NCBI RefSeq assembly: GCF_008710095.1
Contig: NZ_VYKJ01000004.1
Span: 1-64,000 of the forward strand
DNA length: 64,000 nt
Origin: Affinibrenneria salicis
GTDB lineage: Bacteria; Pseudomonadota; Gammaproteobacteria; Enterobacterales; Enterobacteriaceae
Direction of reading: 5' to 3'
Shown here: positions 17,964 to 27,518 of the stretch, one piece after another
How the letters are laid out: each line of letters starts with the position of its first letter
Position numbering within the stretch: the first letter of the stretch is position 1
The notes under the pieces: generated by a model
What the model was told of the DNA's origin: nothing
Seen by the model: only the letters and a program-made list of their open reading frames with translations
The model's database searches: none
Program-made: the position numbers and the translations under genes

Positions 17964-18572
17964 TTAGTCCAGATTCAAATCCTGATAGCGGGTCAATATT
18001 CTGCTGACAATACCGTAATCAATCGCCTCTTCCGGCGTCATCCAGTAGTTGCGATCCGTATCTTTTTTTACTTTCTCTACCGGCTGCCCCGTTGCATCGG
18101 CAATTAATTTATTAACGCGATCCAACATCCTGACGATTTCTTTCGCTTCAATTTCAATATCGCTGGCTTGACCGCGCACTCCGCCAAGCGGCTGATGAAT
18201 CATAAAGCGCGTATTGGTGAGCGAGTAACGATGCTCTTTTTTTGCCGCGAGAAAGATGGTAATCCCGGCGCTGGCGACCCAGCCTGTGCCGATGATGTGT
18301 ACCTCGGGCTGGATGAACTTGATCATATCATGAATAGTATCCGCGGCTTCGACGTGGCCGCCCTGGCTATTGAGATATATTTTGATCGGATCGTCGCTGA
18401 TCCCCTGCAATAACAGAAGCTGTGAAACAACTTTTTCCGTCAGCGCCTGATTGATTTCACCTGAAATAATGATAGAGCGAGATTCCAGCATTTTTTGCTG
18501 GATAAGCGATGAGGCATGGCCCTGTTCCGGTTCCTTTTTTTCGTCGTTATCTGTCTGAGTCGGCAACAACAT
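17964..18572 (-). CDS. ClpP-like serine protease (stand-alone paralogue)
   Basis: A 202-residue protein of the ClpP fold. The triad is intact: Ser101 in GTGWVASAGITIF (normally GQAASMG), His126 in TRFMIHQPLGG and Asp171 in KKDTDRNYWMTPEEA. ATG 18572 is chosen because of an AAGGAGAA site 8 bases upstream; upstream codons in the frame look non-coding. There is no clpX or clpA next to it, unlike the housekeeping clpP-clpX pair, and the sequence around the catalytic serine is atypical, so this is a secondary ClpP-type protease. Partner ATPase and substrates are unknown. Confidence 0.8.
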   Translation of the reverse strand: MLLPTQTDNDEKKEPEQGHASSLIQQKMLESRSIIISGEINQALTEKVVSQLLLLQGISDDPIKIYLNSQGGHVEAADTIHDMIKFIQPEVHIIGTGWVASAGITIFLAAKKEHRYSLTNTRFMIHQPLGGVRGQASDIEIEAKEIVRMLDRVNKLIADATGQPVEKVKKDTDRNYWMTPEEAIDYGIVSRILTRYQDLNLD

Positions 18573-18967
18573 TGATCGTTTCTCCTTTGCTATGACTATA
18601 CAAACCCTCTCAGTATAGCGCTCATTGAGCGGTAAAAGTATCCTGGCGCGAGACCGCCCGACAGTCCTTCGCCGGGCCCTATACCGCGCAGACATATTGC
18701 CGGTTATCTCAAACGCCCGGGAAGATCGCATCGGTAACGGCGTCGACCGGCGCCGTCAGGTCTGCATCGCGTAGAAAATCGATTCCGCCCTGTCGGGGCG
18801 GCGGCATCAGGGTAACCGATAGAGCGCGTTCTTCCGCCGCACCCGCTACTGTTGCGAACGATAACGCTTTGTCCTGCAACCCGGCTCGTTTTTAGGCATA
18901 TACCGGCGCGATCGTCCTGTCGAATACCGCCAAAAACCTGCGGCTGCATCATTATGGTGCGGAGGAG
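18573..18967. other. Gap between LysR and ClpP-like genes; nothing recognised
   Basis: About 395 GC-rich bases, upstream of the ClpP-like gene and downstream of a LysR gene. It must hold the promoter for the protease gene. No open frame has a credible start and I see no RNA gene. Confidence 0.4.
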
Positions 18968-19906
18968 TTACAATATTGACAGACACTTCATAAAAAGATT
19001 GATCACTGGATTTGCTTTTCTACCTCTTTTGATCACCAGACAAAAAACGGTACTTACCGTCAATGAGTCATCGCCTAATTCCTTCATCAGTCCGCGGGAA
19101 ACATAGTTCCCGGCATAATGTTCCGGGAGATATCCGATAAAATGCCCGGTTAAAATTAATGTCGCCGCCGGCTCCACCTGAACGACCTGTGCGATACTTT
19201 CCTGCATTGGGCGAAGACAGTTTTTGTTATTCTGGGAAAAATAAATATGATTTATAATTTTTTGCTGGTGTAATATTCCATGTGATATTTTTTTATTCTC
19301 TTCTGTATTAAATAATGGGTGCAGTGATGAACAATAAACTTTCGACGTTTCACTGTATAAAGGAAAATATTCAAGGCCATCCTTATATTGGTAAACAGGC
19401 GCAATTCCGCAATGAAGTCGCCCTTCATTGAGTCCTCGTTCAATATCATCGAGTGACGACGTTTGCAGACGGATATGAACCTTTGGCGCATTTTGGTGCA
19501 GTCGTTGCACTGCAACGGTGAGGGGGGACAAGGGGTCGGTTATGGTACTGTCGAATACGCAAATGGAAATGTCCCCCAGAATCTCATTCCGTGTATTACG
19601 CAGGCGATCGCGAAATATTTCCATAGAGATAAAAAGCTCGTTAATCGCCTCATAGGCATTGATACCATATTCAGTCAGTTCAAAGCCTTCTCTTCCCCGA
19701 CTGCACAGCGTCATCCCCAGACGAACTTCCAGATCTGAAACCTGTTTGCTAATGGCGGCAAGACCAATACCCAACTCATTGCTGGCCGCGGTTAAACCAC
19801 CGGCCTCCACTACGCATTTAAAAACGCGTAATAGTTTTAAATCAATGTTGCTTAATGCAAGGCCCGCATTATCACTCCGGTTGGGAGGGTTGTTTCCATT
19901 TTGCAT
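18968..19906 (-). CDS. LysR-family regulator of the divergent lyase/ABC operon
   Basis: A 312-residue LysR-type regulator. The helix-turn-helix is near residues 20-75 (GGLTAASNELGIGLAAISKQVSDLE), followed by the effector domain. ATG 19906 (MQNGNNPPN) has GGAAAG about 10 bases upstream; an in-frame TTG at 19921 is a weaker option. The gene is noticeably more AT-rich toward its C-terminus than its neighbours. It is divergent from the operon starting at 20068, across 160 AT-rich bases, and is its likely controller. Confidence 0.8.
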   Translation of the reverse strand: MQNGNNPPNRSDNAGLALSNIDLKLLRVFKCVVEAGGLTAASNELGIGLAAISKQVSDLEVRLGMTLCSRGREGFELTEYGINAYEAINELFISMEIFRDRLRNTRNEILGDISICVFDSTITDPLSPLTVAVQRLHQNAPKVHIRLQTSSLDDIERGLNEGRLHCGIAPVYQYKDGLEYFPLYSETSKVYCSSLHPLFNTEENKKISHGILHQQKIINHIYFSQNNKNCLRPMQESIAQVVQVEPAATLILTGHFIGYLPEHYAGNYVSRGLMKELGDDSLTVSTVFCLVIKRGRKANPVINLFMKCLSIL

Positions 19907-20067
19907 AACTTTACTTTCCAAATTTTATATTCAACTCGGCATTAATTAGGGTGTAAGTGTAGTGAATATGAAACGTATATGTTTTTCTGGCAAGAATAAA
20001 TAATAAGTTTTTTTTATCGCTAAAATGCCGATTTTATCAATAACTGTTATCTCTAAAGGGAGAAAGT

Positions 20068-21495
20068 ATGTCCGATAATACAGAACTACTGTGGGGTGCG
20101 CGTTTTAAAGCCGCACCGGCTGAAACGTTAACCGAGCTGTCACGTAGCCCTGATTATTACTTTGCGCTGGCGCCTTATGATCTGGCCGGATGCAAAGCGC
20201 ATGCGAAAGAGTTGACGCGCGCCGGACTGCTGACCGACATAGAGCTGCAGGCTATGTTGGCCGCCATTGACCAGTTAGATGACGATTACCGGGCCGGCAA
20301 GGTGGCGCCAATTCCTGCCGATGAGGATGTGCATACTTTTGTTGAACGGGTTTTGACCGAACGGCTTGGCGCGCTCGGTGGTAAATTGCGCGCCGGTCGT
20401 TCCCGCAACGATCAGACTGTAAACGATTTACGTCTCTATTTGCGCGATAACGGACGCCGTGTGGTGAGTGCGTTGCTGCAGCTACAACAAGCGCTGGTCA
20501 CGCAGGCGGAGCAGCATGTAAACAGTGTCGCGCCAGGTTTTACCCATCTTCAGCAGGCTCAGCCTATTGTTCTCGGCCACCAGCTACTGGCGCACGCTCA
20601 ATCATTTGCGCGTGATATTGAGCGTATGCAGGATTGGGATCGTCGAAGTGCCCTTTGTCCCCTTGGCGCCGCCGCGCTGGCGGGTTCCGCCATCGCGCGT
20701 CAGCCGCAGCAGGCCGCCGACGATCTTGGCTACCGGGGCGCCTGCGAAAACTCCATCGATGCGGTAGCCAGCCGTGATTATGCCGCTGAATTTTTGTTTG
20801 TTACCGCCATGCTGGGGGTCAATCTGTCTCGTCTTTGTGAAGAGGTGTGCATGTGGGTCTCCCGGCAGTTTCGCTGGGCCGAGCTGCATGACAGCTATGC
20901 CACCGGCAGCTCCATTATGCCGCAAAAAAAGAATCCGGATATTGCCGAATTGACTCGTGGCCGCAGCGGCCGTCTGGTGGGTAATCTGACCGCCATGCTT
21001 ACCACCATGAAAGCCATGCCGCTCTCATACAATCGGGACCTCAGTGAGGATAAGCGCAATGTCATTGATGCGGTGGAAACGCTATTAGTGGTGCTGCCGG
21101 CAATGTCGGGGATGATCGCCTCGTTGCAGTTTAATATTGCCGTGCTTCGCGAGCAGGCGCCGGATGGCTTTACTCTGGCCACCGAAGTGGCCGACTGGCT
21201 GGCGATGCGCGGGGTGCCATTTAAGCAGGCCCATGAGATAACCGGTCGCCTGGTGCAGCTGTGTGAACAGGAAAACTGTGGTTTAAGCGATCTTAGCGAT
21301 GCCCAACTGCTGTCCGTGGACCGGCGTCTGACCGCGGATGTGCGCAACGCACTGACGCTGGAGGCCGCATTGGCAGCTCGCAGCGGTTATGGCGGCACCG
21401 CGCCGGAGCGAGTGACCGAGCAACTTAAGCGGCTTCAGGGGCTAATGCAACAGCAGTCTCAGTGGGCAAATGAGTACAACGGTCCCCGGGGCTGA
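20068..21495 (+). CDS. ArgH-like lyase of the aspartase/fumarase superfamily
   Basis: A 475-residue cytoplasmic C-N lyase with the superfamily signature GSSIMPQKKNPDIAE (mobile loop with catalytic serine) and GKLRAGRSRNDQTVNDLRLYL near residue 110, typical of argininosuccinate lyase. It reads most like ArgH but lies in a transporter operon with deacetylase-like and MmgE/PrpD genes, not with argBC. So it is more likely a catabolic enzyme that splits an N-substituted aspartate, releasing fumarate, as EDDS lyase and iminodisuccinate lyase do. An AAAGGGAG site precedes ATG 20068. The exact substrate is inference. Confidence 0.75.
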   Translation: MSDNTELLWGARFKAAPAETLTELSRSPDYYFALAPYDLAGCKAHAKELTRAGLLTDIELQAMLAAIDQLDDDYRAGKVAPIPADEDVHTFVERVLTERLGALGGKLRAGRSRNDQTVNDLRLYLRDNGRRVVSALLQLQQALVTQAEQHVNSVAPGFTHLQQAQPIVLGHQLLAHAQSFARDIERMQDWDRRSALCPLGAAALAGSAIARQPQQAADDLGYRGACENSIDAVASRDYAAEFLFVTAMLGVNLSRLCEEVCMWVSRQFRWAELHDSYATGSSIMPQKKNPDIAELTRGRSGRLVGNLTAMLTTMKAMPLSYNRDLSEDKRNVIDAVETLLVVLPAMSGMIASLQFNIAVLREQAPDGFTLATEVADWLAMRGVPFKQAHEITGRLVQLCEQENCGLSDLSDAQLLSVDRRLTADVRNALTLEAALAARSGYGGTAPERVTEQLKRLQGLMQQQSQWANEYNGPRG

Positions 21496-21505
21496 GGAAA
21501 AAAAT

Positions 21506-22375
21506 ATGGAACAGATGTCATCGGGCGCGCGGTCCGCGCCCCACAATGCCGTATACGATCTTGACCGTTATCAGGTCGTTCCGCGTCGTTATGTGGGGCG
21601 TATCACGGCTTCGGCGGTTATCCTGGTTCTGCTGGCGCTGATGATCAATGCCTTTGCGCATGGCAACATAGAATGGTCTTTTGTCCGCCAGTTTTTCACC
21701 GCACAGGCGATCCTGGAAGGGGTGATGAATACGCTCATTATGTCGGTGCTGGCGATGGCTCTGGGCATTTTGATTGGGGTTATAACGGCGATCATGTACA
21801 TGTCACCCAATCCGGTGCTGCACTATATCGCGGTCGGATACGCCTGGATCTTCCGCGGCACGCCTCTGATTTTGCAACTTCTGCTGTGGTTTAATCTTGC
21901 GCTTGTTTTTCCGGTCATCAGTATCCCGGGGCTTTTCAGCGTACAAACCGTAGATGTCATGACGCCGTTTTTTGCCGCGCTGCTCGGCCTGAGTATTAAT
22001 CAGGGCGCCTACACTTCGGAGGTGGTTCGCGCCGGGCTGCTGTCGGTTGATACGGGCCAGTATGAAGCCGCGAAAGCCATTGGCATGCCCCGGCTGCAGG
22101 CGCTGAAACGCATCATCTTGCCCCAGGCGATGCGAGTGATTTTGCCGCCGATTGGCAATGAATTTATCAGCATGATCAAGACCACCAGTCTGGCCAGTAT
22201 GATCCAATATTCGGAGTTGCTCTATAACACGCAGAACATCTATTACGCCAATGCGCGCGTTATGGAATTGCTGTTTGTTGCGGGCATCTGGTATCTGATG
22301 GTGGTGACGGTCCTTTCTTTCGGACAGAGTCGGTTGGAACGCTATTTCTCTCGCGGCCATAGTCGTCGTCAGTAA
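21506..22375 (+). CDS. Polar amino-acid ABC transporter permease
   Basis: A 289-residue inner membrane permease of the HisMQ/GlnP family with about five helices and the EAA loop [22 protein letters not shown] that contacts the ATPase. The ATG at 21506 (MEQMSSG) has GAGGA upstream; an ATG at 21470 would overlap the lyase gene. Only one permease gene is present, so it probably acts as a homodimer. It imports the substrate of this operon together with the next two proteins. Confidence 0.85.
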   Translation: MEQMSSGARSAPHNAVYDLDRYQVVPRRYVGRITASAVILVLLALMINAFAHGNIEWSFVRQFFTAQAILEGVMNTLIMSVLAMALGILIGVITAIMYMSPNPVLHYIAVGYAWIFRGTPLILQLLLWFNLALVFPVISIPGLFSVQTVDVMTPFFAALLGLSINQGAYTSEVVRAGLLSVDTGQYEAAKAIGMPRLQALKRIILPQAMRVILPPIGNEFISMIKTTSLASMIQYSELLYNTQNIYYANARVMELLFVAGIWYLMVVTVLSFGQSRLERYFSRGHSRRQ

Positions 22376-22388
22376 CAGGAGGCTGCAC

Positions 22389-23153
22389 ATGAGAAACATT
22401 GTACGTGCCGTAAACGTGAATAAGTATTTTGATAAATTTCATGCGCTGAAAGATGTCAGCCTTGAAGTTAATTATGGCGAAGTGATGTGTATCCTTGGTC
22501 CTTCCGGCTCCGGAAAAAGTACGTTTCTCCGCTGTATAAACCAGCTGGAGAAAGTGGATAAAGGGGGAATCTGGGTTGATAACGAACTGACCGGCTACAG
22601 AATCTCGGGTAACCGGCTTCATCCGCTCAACGACAAACAGATCGCTCGTCAGCGCCTTCAGACAGGCATGGTATTTCAGCGTTTCAATTTATTCCCGCAC
22701 AAAACCGCGCTGGAAAATATTATCGAAGGCCCTTGCCGCGTGTTGCTCCGCCCTAAACGTGAGGCGACTGAAGAGGCTATGGCATTACTCGAACGGGTTG
22801 GCCTTTCACATAAGGCCAATGATTATCCACAGTCTCTGTCAGGAGGCCAGCAGCAGCGTGTCGCCATTGCCAGAGCCCTGGCCATGAAACCGAAGCTGAT
22901 GCTTTTTGATGAGCCCACTTCCGCGCTTGATCCTGAAATGGTTGGTGAGGTCCTGGGCGTAATGCGGCAGTTGGCAAAAGAGGGGACGACCATGCTGGTC
23001 GTTACCCATGAGATGGGGTTCGCCCGAGAAGTGGCGAACCAGGTTGTTTTCATGGACGAAGGCCGGATTATTGAACAAGGCGCGCCTGAAGATATTTTGC
23101 TCAACCCGCAAAATCCACGGATGAAAAATTTTATTAATGCAATTCTTCTTTAA
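22389..23153 (+). CDS. Polar amino-acid ABC transporter ATP-binding protein
   Basis: A 254-residue GlnQ/HisP-type ATPase. Walker [10 protein letters not shown] near residue 37, signature [16 protein letters not shown], Walker [15 protein letters not shown] and the switch histidine in VVTHEMGFA are all intact. It energises the permease encoded just upstream. It lies 13 bases after the permease and 20 before the binding-protein gene. Confidence 0.9.
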   Translation: MRNIVRAVNVNKYFDKFHALKDVSLEVNYGEVMCILGPSGSGKSTFLRCINQLEKVDKGGIWVDNELTGYRISGNRLHPLNDKQIARQRLQTGMVFQRFNLFPHKTALENIIEGPCRVLLRPKREATEEAMALLERVGLSHKANDYPQSLSGGQQQRVAIARALAMKPKLMLFDEPTSALDPEMVGEVLGVMRQLAKEGTTMLVVTHEMGFAREVANQVVFMDEGRIIEQGAPEDILLNPQNPRMKNFINAILL

Positions 23154-23173
23154 TCTAAACCGGGAAAACAACG

Positions 23174-23998
23174 ATGAAAAAACTATTACTGAGCAGCGCG
23201 CTGGCTGCGTTGATGATAAATACCGCCGCCTGGGCCGCACCCGAGCTTCCTGCCGCAATCAAGGAAAAAGGGGCGATTACGGTTGCGATCATGCCTAACT
23301 ACCCGCCAATGGATTTCAAAGATCCCGCGACGAATAAATTGACTGGCGTTGATTATGATCTGGGGATGGCGATAGGCGAAAAACTGGGTGTCAAAATTAA
23401 CTGGCAGGAGATTGCATTTGAACAGATGGTTAACGCCGTTGTGACGAAACGCGTCGATATGATCATGTCCGGTATGACCGACACCAAAGAACGCCAGAAG
23501 GTCGTCAATTTCATCGACTACTTTCAGAGCGGGCCTCAGTTTTACACTCTGGCGGCGCGTAATGAGTTAAAAGCGGCGACTGATTTATGCGGCAAACGTG
23601 TCGGCTCCAGCCGTCGTACAACTTTCCCGCAGGAAATCGCCAACTGGAGTAAAAAGAACTGCGAAGCGGCCGGCAAACCCGCCATCGTGGTTATTGGGAC
23701 CGAGGGCAGCGCCGACGCCCGGACACAACTCCGTCAACGTCGTCTTGACGCCGCCGTTCAGGGGAGCGAAACCCTGCCATATATCATGGACATCGAAAAA
23801 AACACCTTTAAACCTCTGGATAAACCCTTTGTAACTCAGTTCAGCGGCATGGCTTTCGCTAAAAATCAGGAAGAACTGATGGGCGCGGTTCAGGAAGCGC
23901 TTAATGAAATGATTGCTGACGGTACTTACGGCAAGATCCTCAACAAGTGGGGCGTCAGCGATGGCGCTATGTCGGCGGCCGGAGTGAATCAGGGCTAA
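23174..23998 (+). CDS. Periplasmic amino-acid-type substrate-binding protein
   Basis: A 274-residue family 3 solute-binding protein with a clear signal peptide (MKKLLLSSALAALMINTAAWA, cut before APELP). The body has ITVAIMPNYPPMDFKDP, VDYDLGMAIGEKLGVK and VDMIMSGMTDTKERQK, standard for polar amino-acid binders. It delivers ligand to the permease. The family binds amino acids and related amino-polycarboxylates such as opines, which fits the proposed role of the operon. Confidence 0.88.
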   Translation: MKKLLLSSALAALMINTAAWAAPELPAAIKEKGAITVAIMPNYPPMDFKDPATNKLTGVDYDLGMAIGEKLGVKINWQEIAFEQMVNAVVTKRVDMIMSGMTDTKERQKVVNFIDYFQSGPQFYTLAARNELKAATDLCGKRVGSSRRTTFPQEIANWSKKNCEAAGKPAIVVIGTEGSADARTQLRQRRLDAAVQGSETLPYIMDIEKNTFKPLDKPFVTQFSGMAFAKNQEELMGAVQEALNEMIADGTYGKILNKWGVSDGAMSAAGVNQG

Positions 23999-24011
23999 CG
24001 GAGAAAAGATA

Positions 24012-24857
24012 ATGAAACAGCAGAGCGGGCTGCGCTGGCCTCAGCGCAAGCGAGGCTGCATGGCGCTGGCGTTTGACCTTGATGGCCCAACGGGGGATGC
24101 CATGCTAAATGGATCCATCTGGTCAACGCCGGAATATTTCACCTTTGGCGCCTATGGACCCTATCGCGCGCTGGGACGCCTGCTTGATCTGCTGGAAGCG
24201 TTCCGGCTTCCAGCCACTTTCTTCGTTCCGGCGTGGATTGTGGAACAATGGCCGCAGCAGTGCCAGACCATTGTGGAGCAGGGGCATGAGGTGGCTTATC
24301 ACGGGTACCGGCACGAATCCTTTTTTGCGCTTACCGCCGATGAGCAAAGCGCGGTAATGAAGAAATCAGCCGCTATCTTTCATCGTTACCTTGGTATTAC
24401 CGCCTGTGGGTTTCGCACGCCGTCTGGTGACTGGCATGCTGAAACGCCGCGCATTCTGAAAGAGGCGGGTGTTCGTTACTCCAGCAGTATGCGTGGTGAC
24501 GATCGCCCTTATGCCATCGATGTGCCGGGGCATGAACCGCTGGTGGAAATTCCCGGCAAATGGGAGATGGATGATTATGCGTCCCTGGCTTATACCCGTT
24601 ATCCCGATTTTCCTCAGGGGGGAGACCGCACGGCCAGTTATGCGCTGACGCGTGATAACTGGCAACGTGAGTATGATGGCGCGATGGATGAAGGATTATG
24701 TCTGACGACGCTGTTCCACCCTAAAATATCCGGTCAGCCAGGCCGTATTTTGCTGCTGGAGCAACTCTTTGAACATATGACCGCTCGCGACGATGTCTGG
24801 TTTGCCCGTTGCGATGCGGTTGCCGACTGGTTTTTGCAGGAGCAACAGTATGGCTGA
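24012..24857 (+). CDS. NodB-type polysaccharide deacetylase family amidohydrolase (first copy)
   Basis: A 281-residue cytoplasmic protein with the NodB-homology barrel. Metal motifs look intact: ALAFDLDGPTGD (aspartates), AYHGYRHESF (His...His) and GFRTPSGDW. No signal peptide, so it is not a cell-wall enzyme; it resembles the cytosolic PuuE/PgdA-like subgroup that hydrolyses small amides. It overlaps the next, related gene by eight bases. Its place in an uptake operon suggests it opens an amide or cyclic imide in the imported compound. Confidence 0.75.
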   Translation: MKQQSGLRWPQRKRGCMALAFDLDGPTGDAMLNGSIWSTPEYFTFGAYGPYRALGRLLDLLEAFRLPATFFVPAWIVEQWPQQCQTIVEQGHEVAYHGYRHESFFALTADEQSAVMKKSAAIFHRYLGITACGFRTPSGDWHAETPRILKEAGVRYSSSMRGDDRPYAIDVPGHEPLVEIPGKWEMDDYASLAYTRYPDFPQGGDRTASYALTRDNWQREYDGAMDEGLCLTTLFHPKISGQPGRILLLEQLFEHMTARDDVWFARCDAVADWFLQEQQYG

Positions 24858-25728
24858 CCTTTCACGTTGGCCGCAGGACTATCAGTCGGCGGCGATATTG
24901 ACGATCGATTTTAATGATATTCACGCTATCCTCACCCTGGCGCCGGAAGTGGCGGGGCGGGACAAAACGCTTTCGGTCTGGCGTTACGGGACGCTGCGTG
25001 GCGTTGACCGCCTGCTGTTGCTGCTTGATGAACAGCAGGTGAAGGCCAGCTGGTGTCTGCCCGCTATTGTCGGGCAAGAACAACCGCAACTGCTGCAGCG
25101 TATTGTGTCGGCGGGACATGAAATCGCCTGCAGTGGCGACCGCCATGAGGATTTTTCCAGCCTGACCCTTGAACAGCAGATTGCATCTGTACAGCGCGGA
25201 GTGGAAAAGCTCAGTGCGTTAACCGGTCAGCGACCACTGGGATTTCGTACTCCGGCCGGGCAATGGAAACCGGGCCTGGCAAAAGCGCTGGCGGCTATGG
25301 GGTTGCGCTGGTCTTCAAGCTGGCGCGGCGATGATTTACCTTACTTTCACCCCGCTACATCATTGGTAGAGTTGCCGTTGCACTATGAGATGGAAGACGA
25401 ACCTTATTTCGCTTTCAACCTCAGTCCGGCCATTCCAGCCGGGCAATCGCGCATCGCTTCTTATCAGGAAACGCTGGGCAATATGACGCAGGATTTTTAT
25501 GGCTATCACCGCTTTGGCCTGTGTTATCTGCTGCGTCTGCATCCCGAAATTATCGGCACCGCAGGCCGTATCGGTATATTGCGCGAACTCATCGGTACGT
25601 TGAAACAGAATAACGTCTGGATCGCTACCGCCGGAGAAGTGGCCGAATATTGGCAAGGCCAGCCCGGGAATGATGCGTCGCACCCGGCGGAAGTTTTCGC
25701 TCGTGTGACAGGAGGGGACGATGTCTGA
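24850..25728 (+). CDS. NodB-type amidohydrolase paralogue with altered metal site (second copy)
   Basis: A 292-residue relative of the preceding protein, alignable throughout. The key His of the first copy (AYHGYRHESF) is replaced: here it reads ACSGDRHEDF, and the aspartate motif reads TIDFNDIHAI instead of AFDLDGPTGD. It may be an inactive partner subunit or use another chemistry. ATG 24850 has GCAGGAG upstream and overlaps the previous stop. The stop overlaps the start of the MmgE/PrpD gene (25721), so translation of the three is coupled. Confidence 0.7.
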   Translation: MADLSRWPQDYQSAAILTIDFNDIHAILTLAPEVAGRDKTLSVWRYGTLRGVDRLLLLLDEQQVKASWCLPAIVGQEQPQLLQRIVSAGHEIACSGDRHEDFSSLTLEQQIASVQRGVEKLSALTGQRPLGFRTPAGQWKPGLAKALAAMGLRWSSSWRGDDLPYFHPATSLVELPLHYEMEDEPYFAFNLSPAIPAGQSRIASYQETLGNMTQDFYGYHRFGLCYLLRLHPEIIGTAGRIGILRELIGTLKQNNVWIATAGEVAEYWQGQPGNDASHPAEVFARVTGGDDV

Positions 25729-27073
25729 ACATTTGCAATTATTGTCGACCTTTGTGGCCGATACCGCCTTTAGGCAGCTCCCTCCCTCCCTGATTGAGCA
25801 GGCGAAACGTCATCTGCTCGATACGCTGGGAGCGGCGCTGGCCGGTTGCGACAGTGATATCTGGCGGCAGTGTGTGGCATTGGCGCGGGAAGAGGCGGGC
25901 AACGGCAGCGCGCAACTGTGGGGCAGCGCCGATGAAGTGACTCCGCGCCAGGCCGCATGGCTGAATGGCGTGGCCGCCCATATGTATGAGCTGGACGATA
26001 CCGGCGGCTGCGATCATTCCGGGGCCGTCGTGGTTCCGGCATTGCTGGCGGCGTTGCCGCTCGCGGCGCAGCCCGTCAGCGGCGAAGCGCTACTGACGGC
26101 GATGGTGGTGGGCTACGATGTCGGCCGCCGCGTGCTGGAGGCCTGTGGCGGCTATGAGCCGCACAATGAAGCCGGATGGCATTCAACCGCGACCTGCGGC
26201 GTGTTTGGCGCGGCGGCGGCGGTATGCTCATTGCTCAGACTGACGCCGGCGCAATGTGCATCGGCGCTGGGGATCGCCGCCAGCTTTAGCGGCGGATTGT
26301 GGGCGTTTATCCATGACGGCTCACAGACCAAAAAACTGCATGCCGGCCGGGCGGCGGAGAGCGGTTTACAGGCCGCCTTACTGGCGGGGAAGGGCATTAC
26401 CGGGCCCGGCGCGATCTTTGACGATCGTTGGGGCGGTTTTTTGCGCACCATCGCTCCGGAAAGCCAACAGCCAGACGCGTTAGCGGCCGGTCTGGGCGAG
26501 ATATGGAAACTTGCGCGTTGTTCAATCAAACCCTATGCTTCCTGCCGGGGCACTCACTCGGCGATTGATGCGCTGAGCAATCTGCTGACGGCCCACCCGG
26601 AAAAGAAGATCGCAAGGGTGCGAGTGCGGCTGAATCCTTTCCTTATGAGTATGTGCGGCGGACGTGAGCTTGCCAGTCTGGCGGCGGCGCAGATGAGTCT
26701 GCCATACGCGCTGACAGCCCGCTGGCTATACCACGATGCGGGTCTGGAAAGTTACAGCGAAACCCGTCGTCTCAGCAAGGAAGCGGCCGCAATGATGGAG
26801 CGTATCGAACTGGAGATTGATGAGACGCAAGGCAATAACGATGAGCCGGTGGTGATGCTGGAAACGCAGCAGGGAGAATGTTGGCAGGAGCACGTGCCGG
26901 TTCCTTCCGGCTCACCCGCCAATCCGTTAAGCGATCAGGCCCTGTTCGCCAAATACCAACAGCTCGCACAGCGAATATTGCCTGCTCAGGCATGCCAACA
27001 TATTTATGACCTGTGTATGCATCTTGAACACGTGACGGATGTTCGTGAGTTAAGCCGGTCTCTGAAACGCTGA
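25721..27073 (+). CDS. MmgE/PrpD family protein
   Basis: A 450-residue cytoplasmic protein of the MmgE/PrpD superfamily. It begins with the helical domain (DTAFRQLPPSLIEQAKRHLLDTLGAALAG) and has AAHMYELDDTGGCDHSGAVVVPALLA and HAGRAAESGLQAALLAGKGITGP, typical family segments. Members include 2-methylcitrate dehydratase, cis-aconitate decarboxylase and iminodisuccinate epimerase. With an ArgH-like lyase in the same operon, the epimerase role is the closest published parallel. It is the last gene of the operon. Confidence 0.75.
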   Translation: MSEHLQLLSTFVADTAFRQLPPSLIEQAKRHLLDTLGAALAGCDSDIWRQCVALAREEAGNGSAQLWGSADEVTPRQAAWLNGVAAHMYELDDTGGCDHSGAVVVPALLAALPLAAQPVSGEALLTAMVVGYDVGRRVLEACGGYEPHNEAGWHSTATCGVFGAAAAVCSLLRLTPAQCASALGIAASFSGGLWAFIHDGSQTKKLHAGRAAESGLQAALLAGKGITGPGAIFDDRWGGFLRTIAPESQQPDALAAGLGEIWKLARCSIKPYASCRGTHSAIDALSNLLTAHPEKKIARVRVRLNPFLMSMCGGRELASLAAAQMSLPYALTARWLYHDAGLESYSETRRLSKEAAAMMERIELEIDETQGNNDEPVVMLETQQGECWQEHVPVPSGSPANPLSDQALFAKYQQLAQRILPAQACQHIYDLCMHLEHVTDVRELSRSLKR

Positions 27074-27374
27074 AATCAAAGGTTACGGCGACGGCGCGCA
27101 TAAAGATATTTGCAGCGAATGTCGCCGTATCGATCGCAGGGACGTCGTCCGACAGACGAGGTGGCAACCGATATATTGGGCGCGCGGATAAGACGTTAAC
27201 GTTGGGATTATTCGTCAGTACGTCGATGTGGCGGGCTGTAACCAGCGCTCCCCGGATGAAATGGTCAGCGTTTTTTTGACCGGGTTAACGCTTTTGACAT
27301 TTTAATTTCATAATAAAATGACAGAGTAACCGCTCATTTGCACGATTTATCCGGTGACCACGAGCGACGAACTA
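27074..27374. other. Gap after the MmgE/PrpD gene; nothing recognised
   Basis: About 300 bases. Short stretches read like fragments of zinc-ribbon or integrase-type coding sequence in broken frames, but no confident match. AT-rich sequence at 27290-27320 could be a promoter for the small gene that follows. Confidence 0.35.
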
Positions 27375-27518
27375 ATGAGTCAAAAAGTTAAGGTTTTTTT
27401 ATTTAGTCTGGCGATAGTCTTACTTAGCATTGTGCTGCAGCACTTTGATATAATCGGGTGGATTTCGTCTGCCGTTATGATTGCCGTCGGCATTATCTTC
27501 TCTTTTATCATCTTCTGA
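27375..27518 (+). CDS. Small hydrophobic protein, 47 residues
   Basis: ATG 27375 to TGA 27516-27518. The product has a short basic start (MSQKVKVF) and two hydrophobic stretches, about residues 7-20 and 28-47, with HFDIIGW between, the shape of a small inner-membrane protein. There is no strong ribosome site and it stands alone between two unrelated loci. I recognise no family. The 210 bases after it, up to the reductase gene, hold nothing clear. Confidence 0.4.
   Translation: MSQKVKVFLFSLAIVLLSIVLQHFDIIGWISSAVMIAVGIIFSFIIF

Noticed and set aside
20068..21495. Calling the lyase the biosynthetic ArgH
   Set aside because: Sequence motifs alone would allow it, but it is not with arginine genes and is coupled to an importer and catabolic-type genes.
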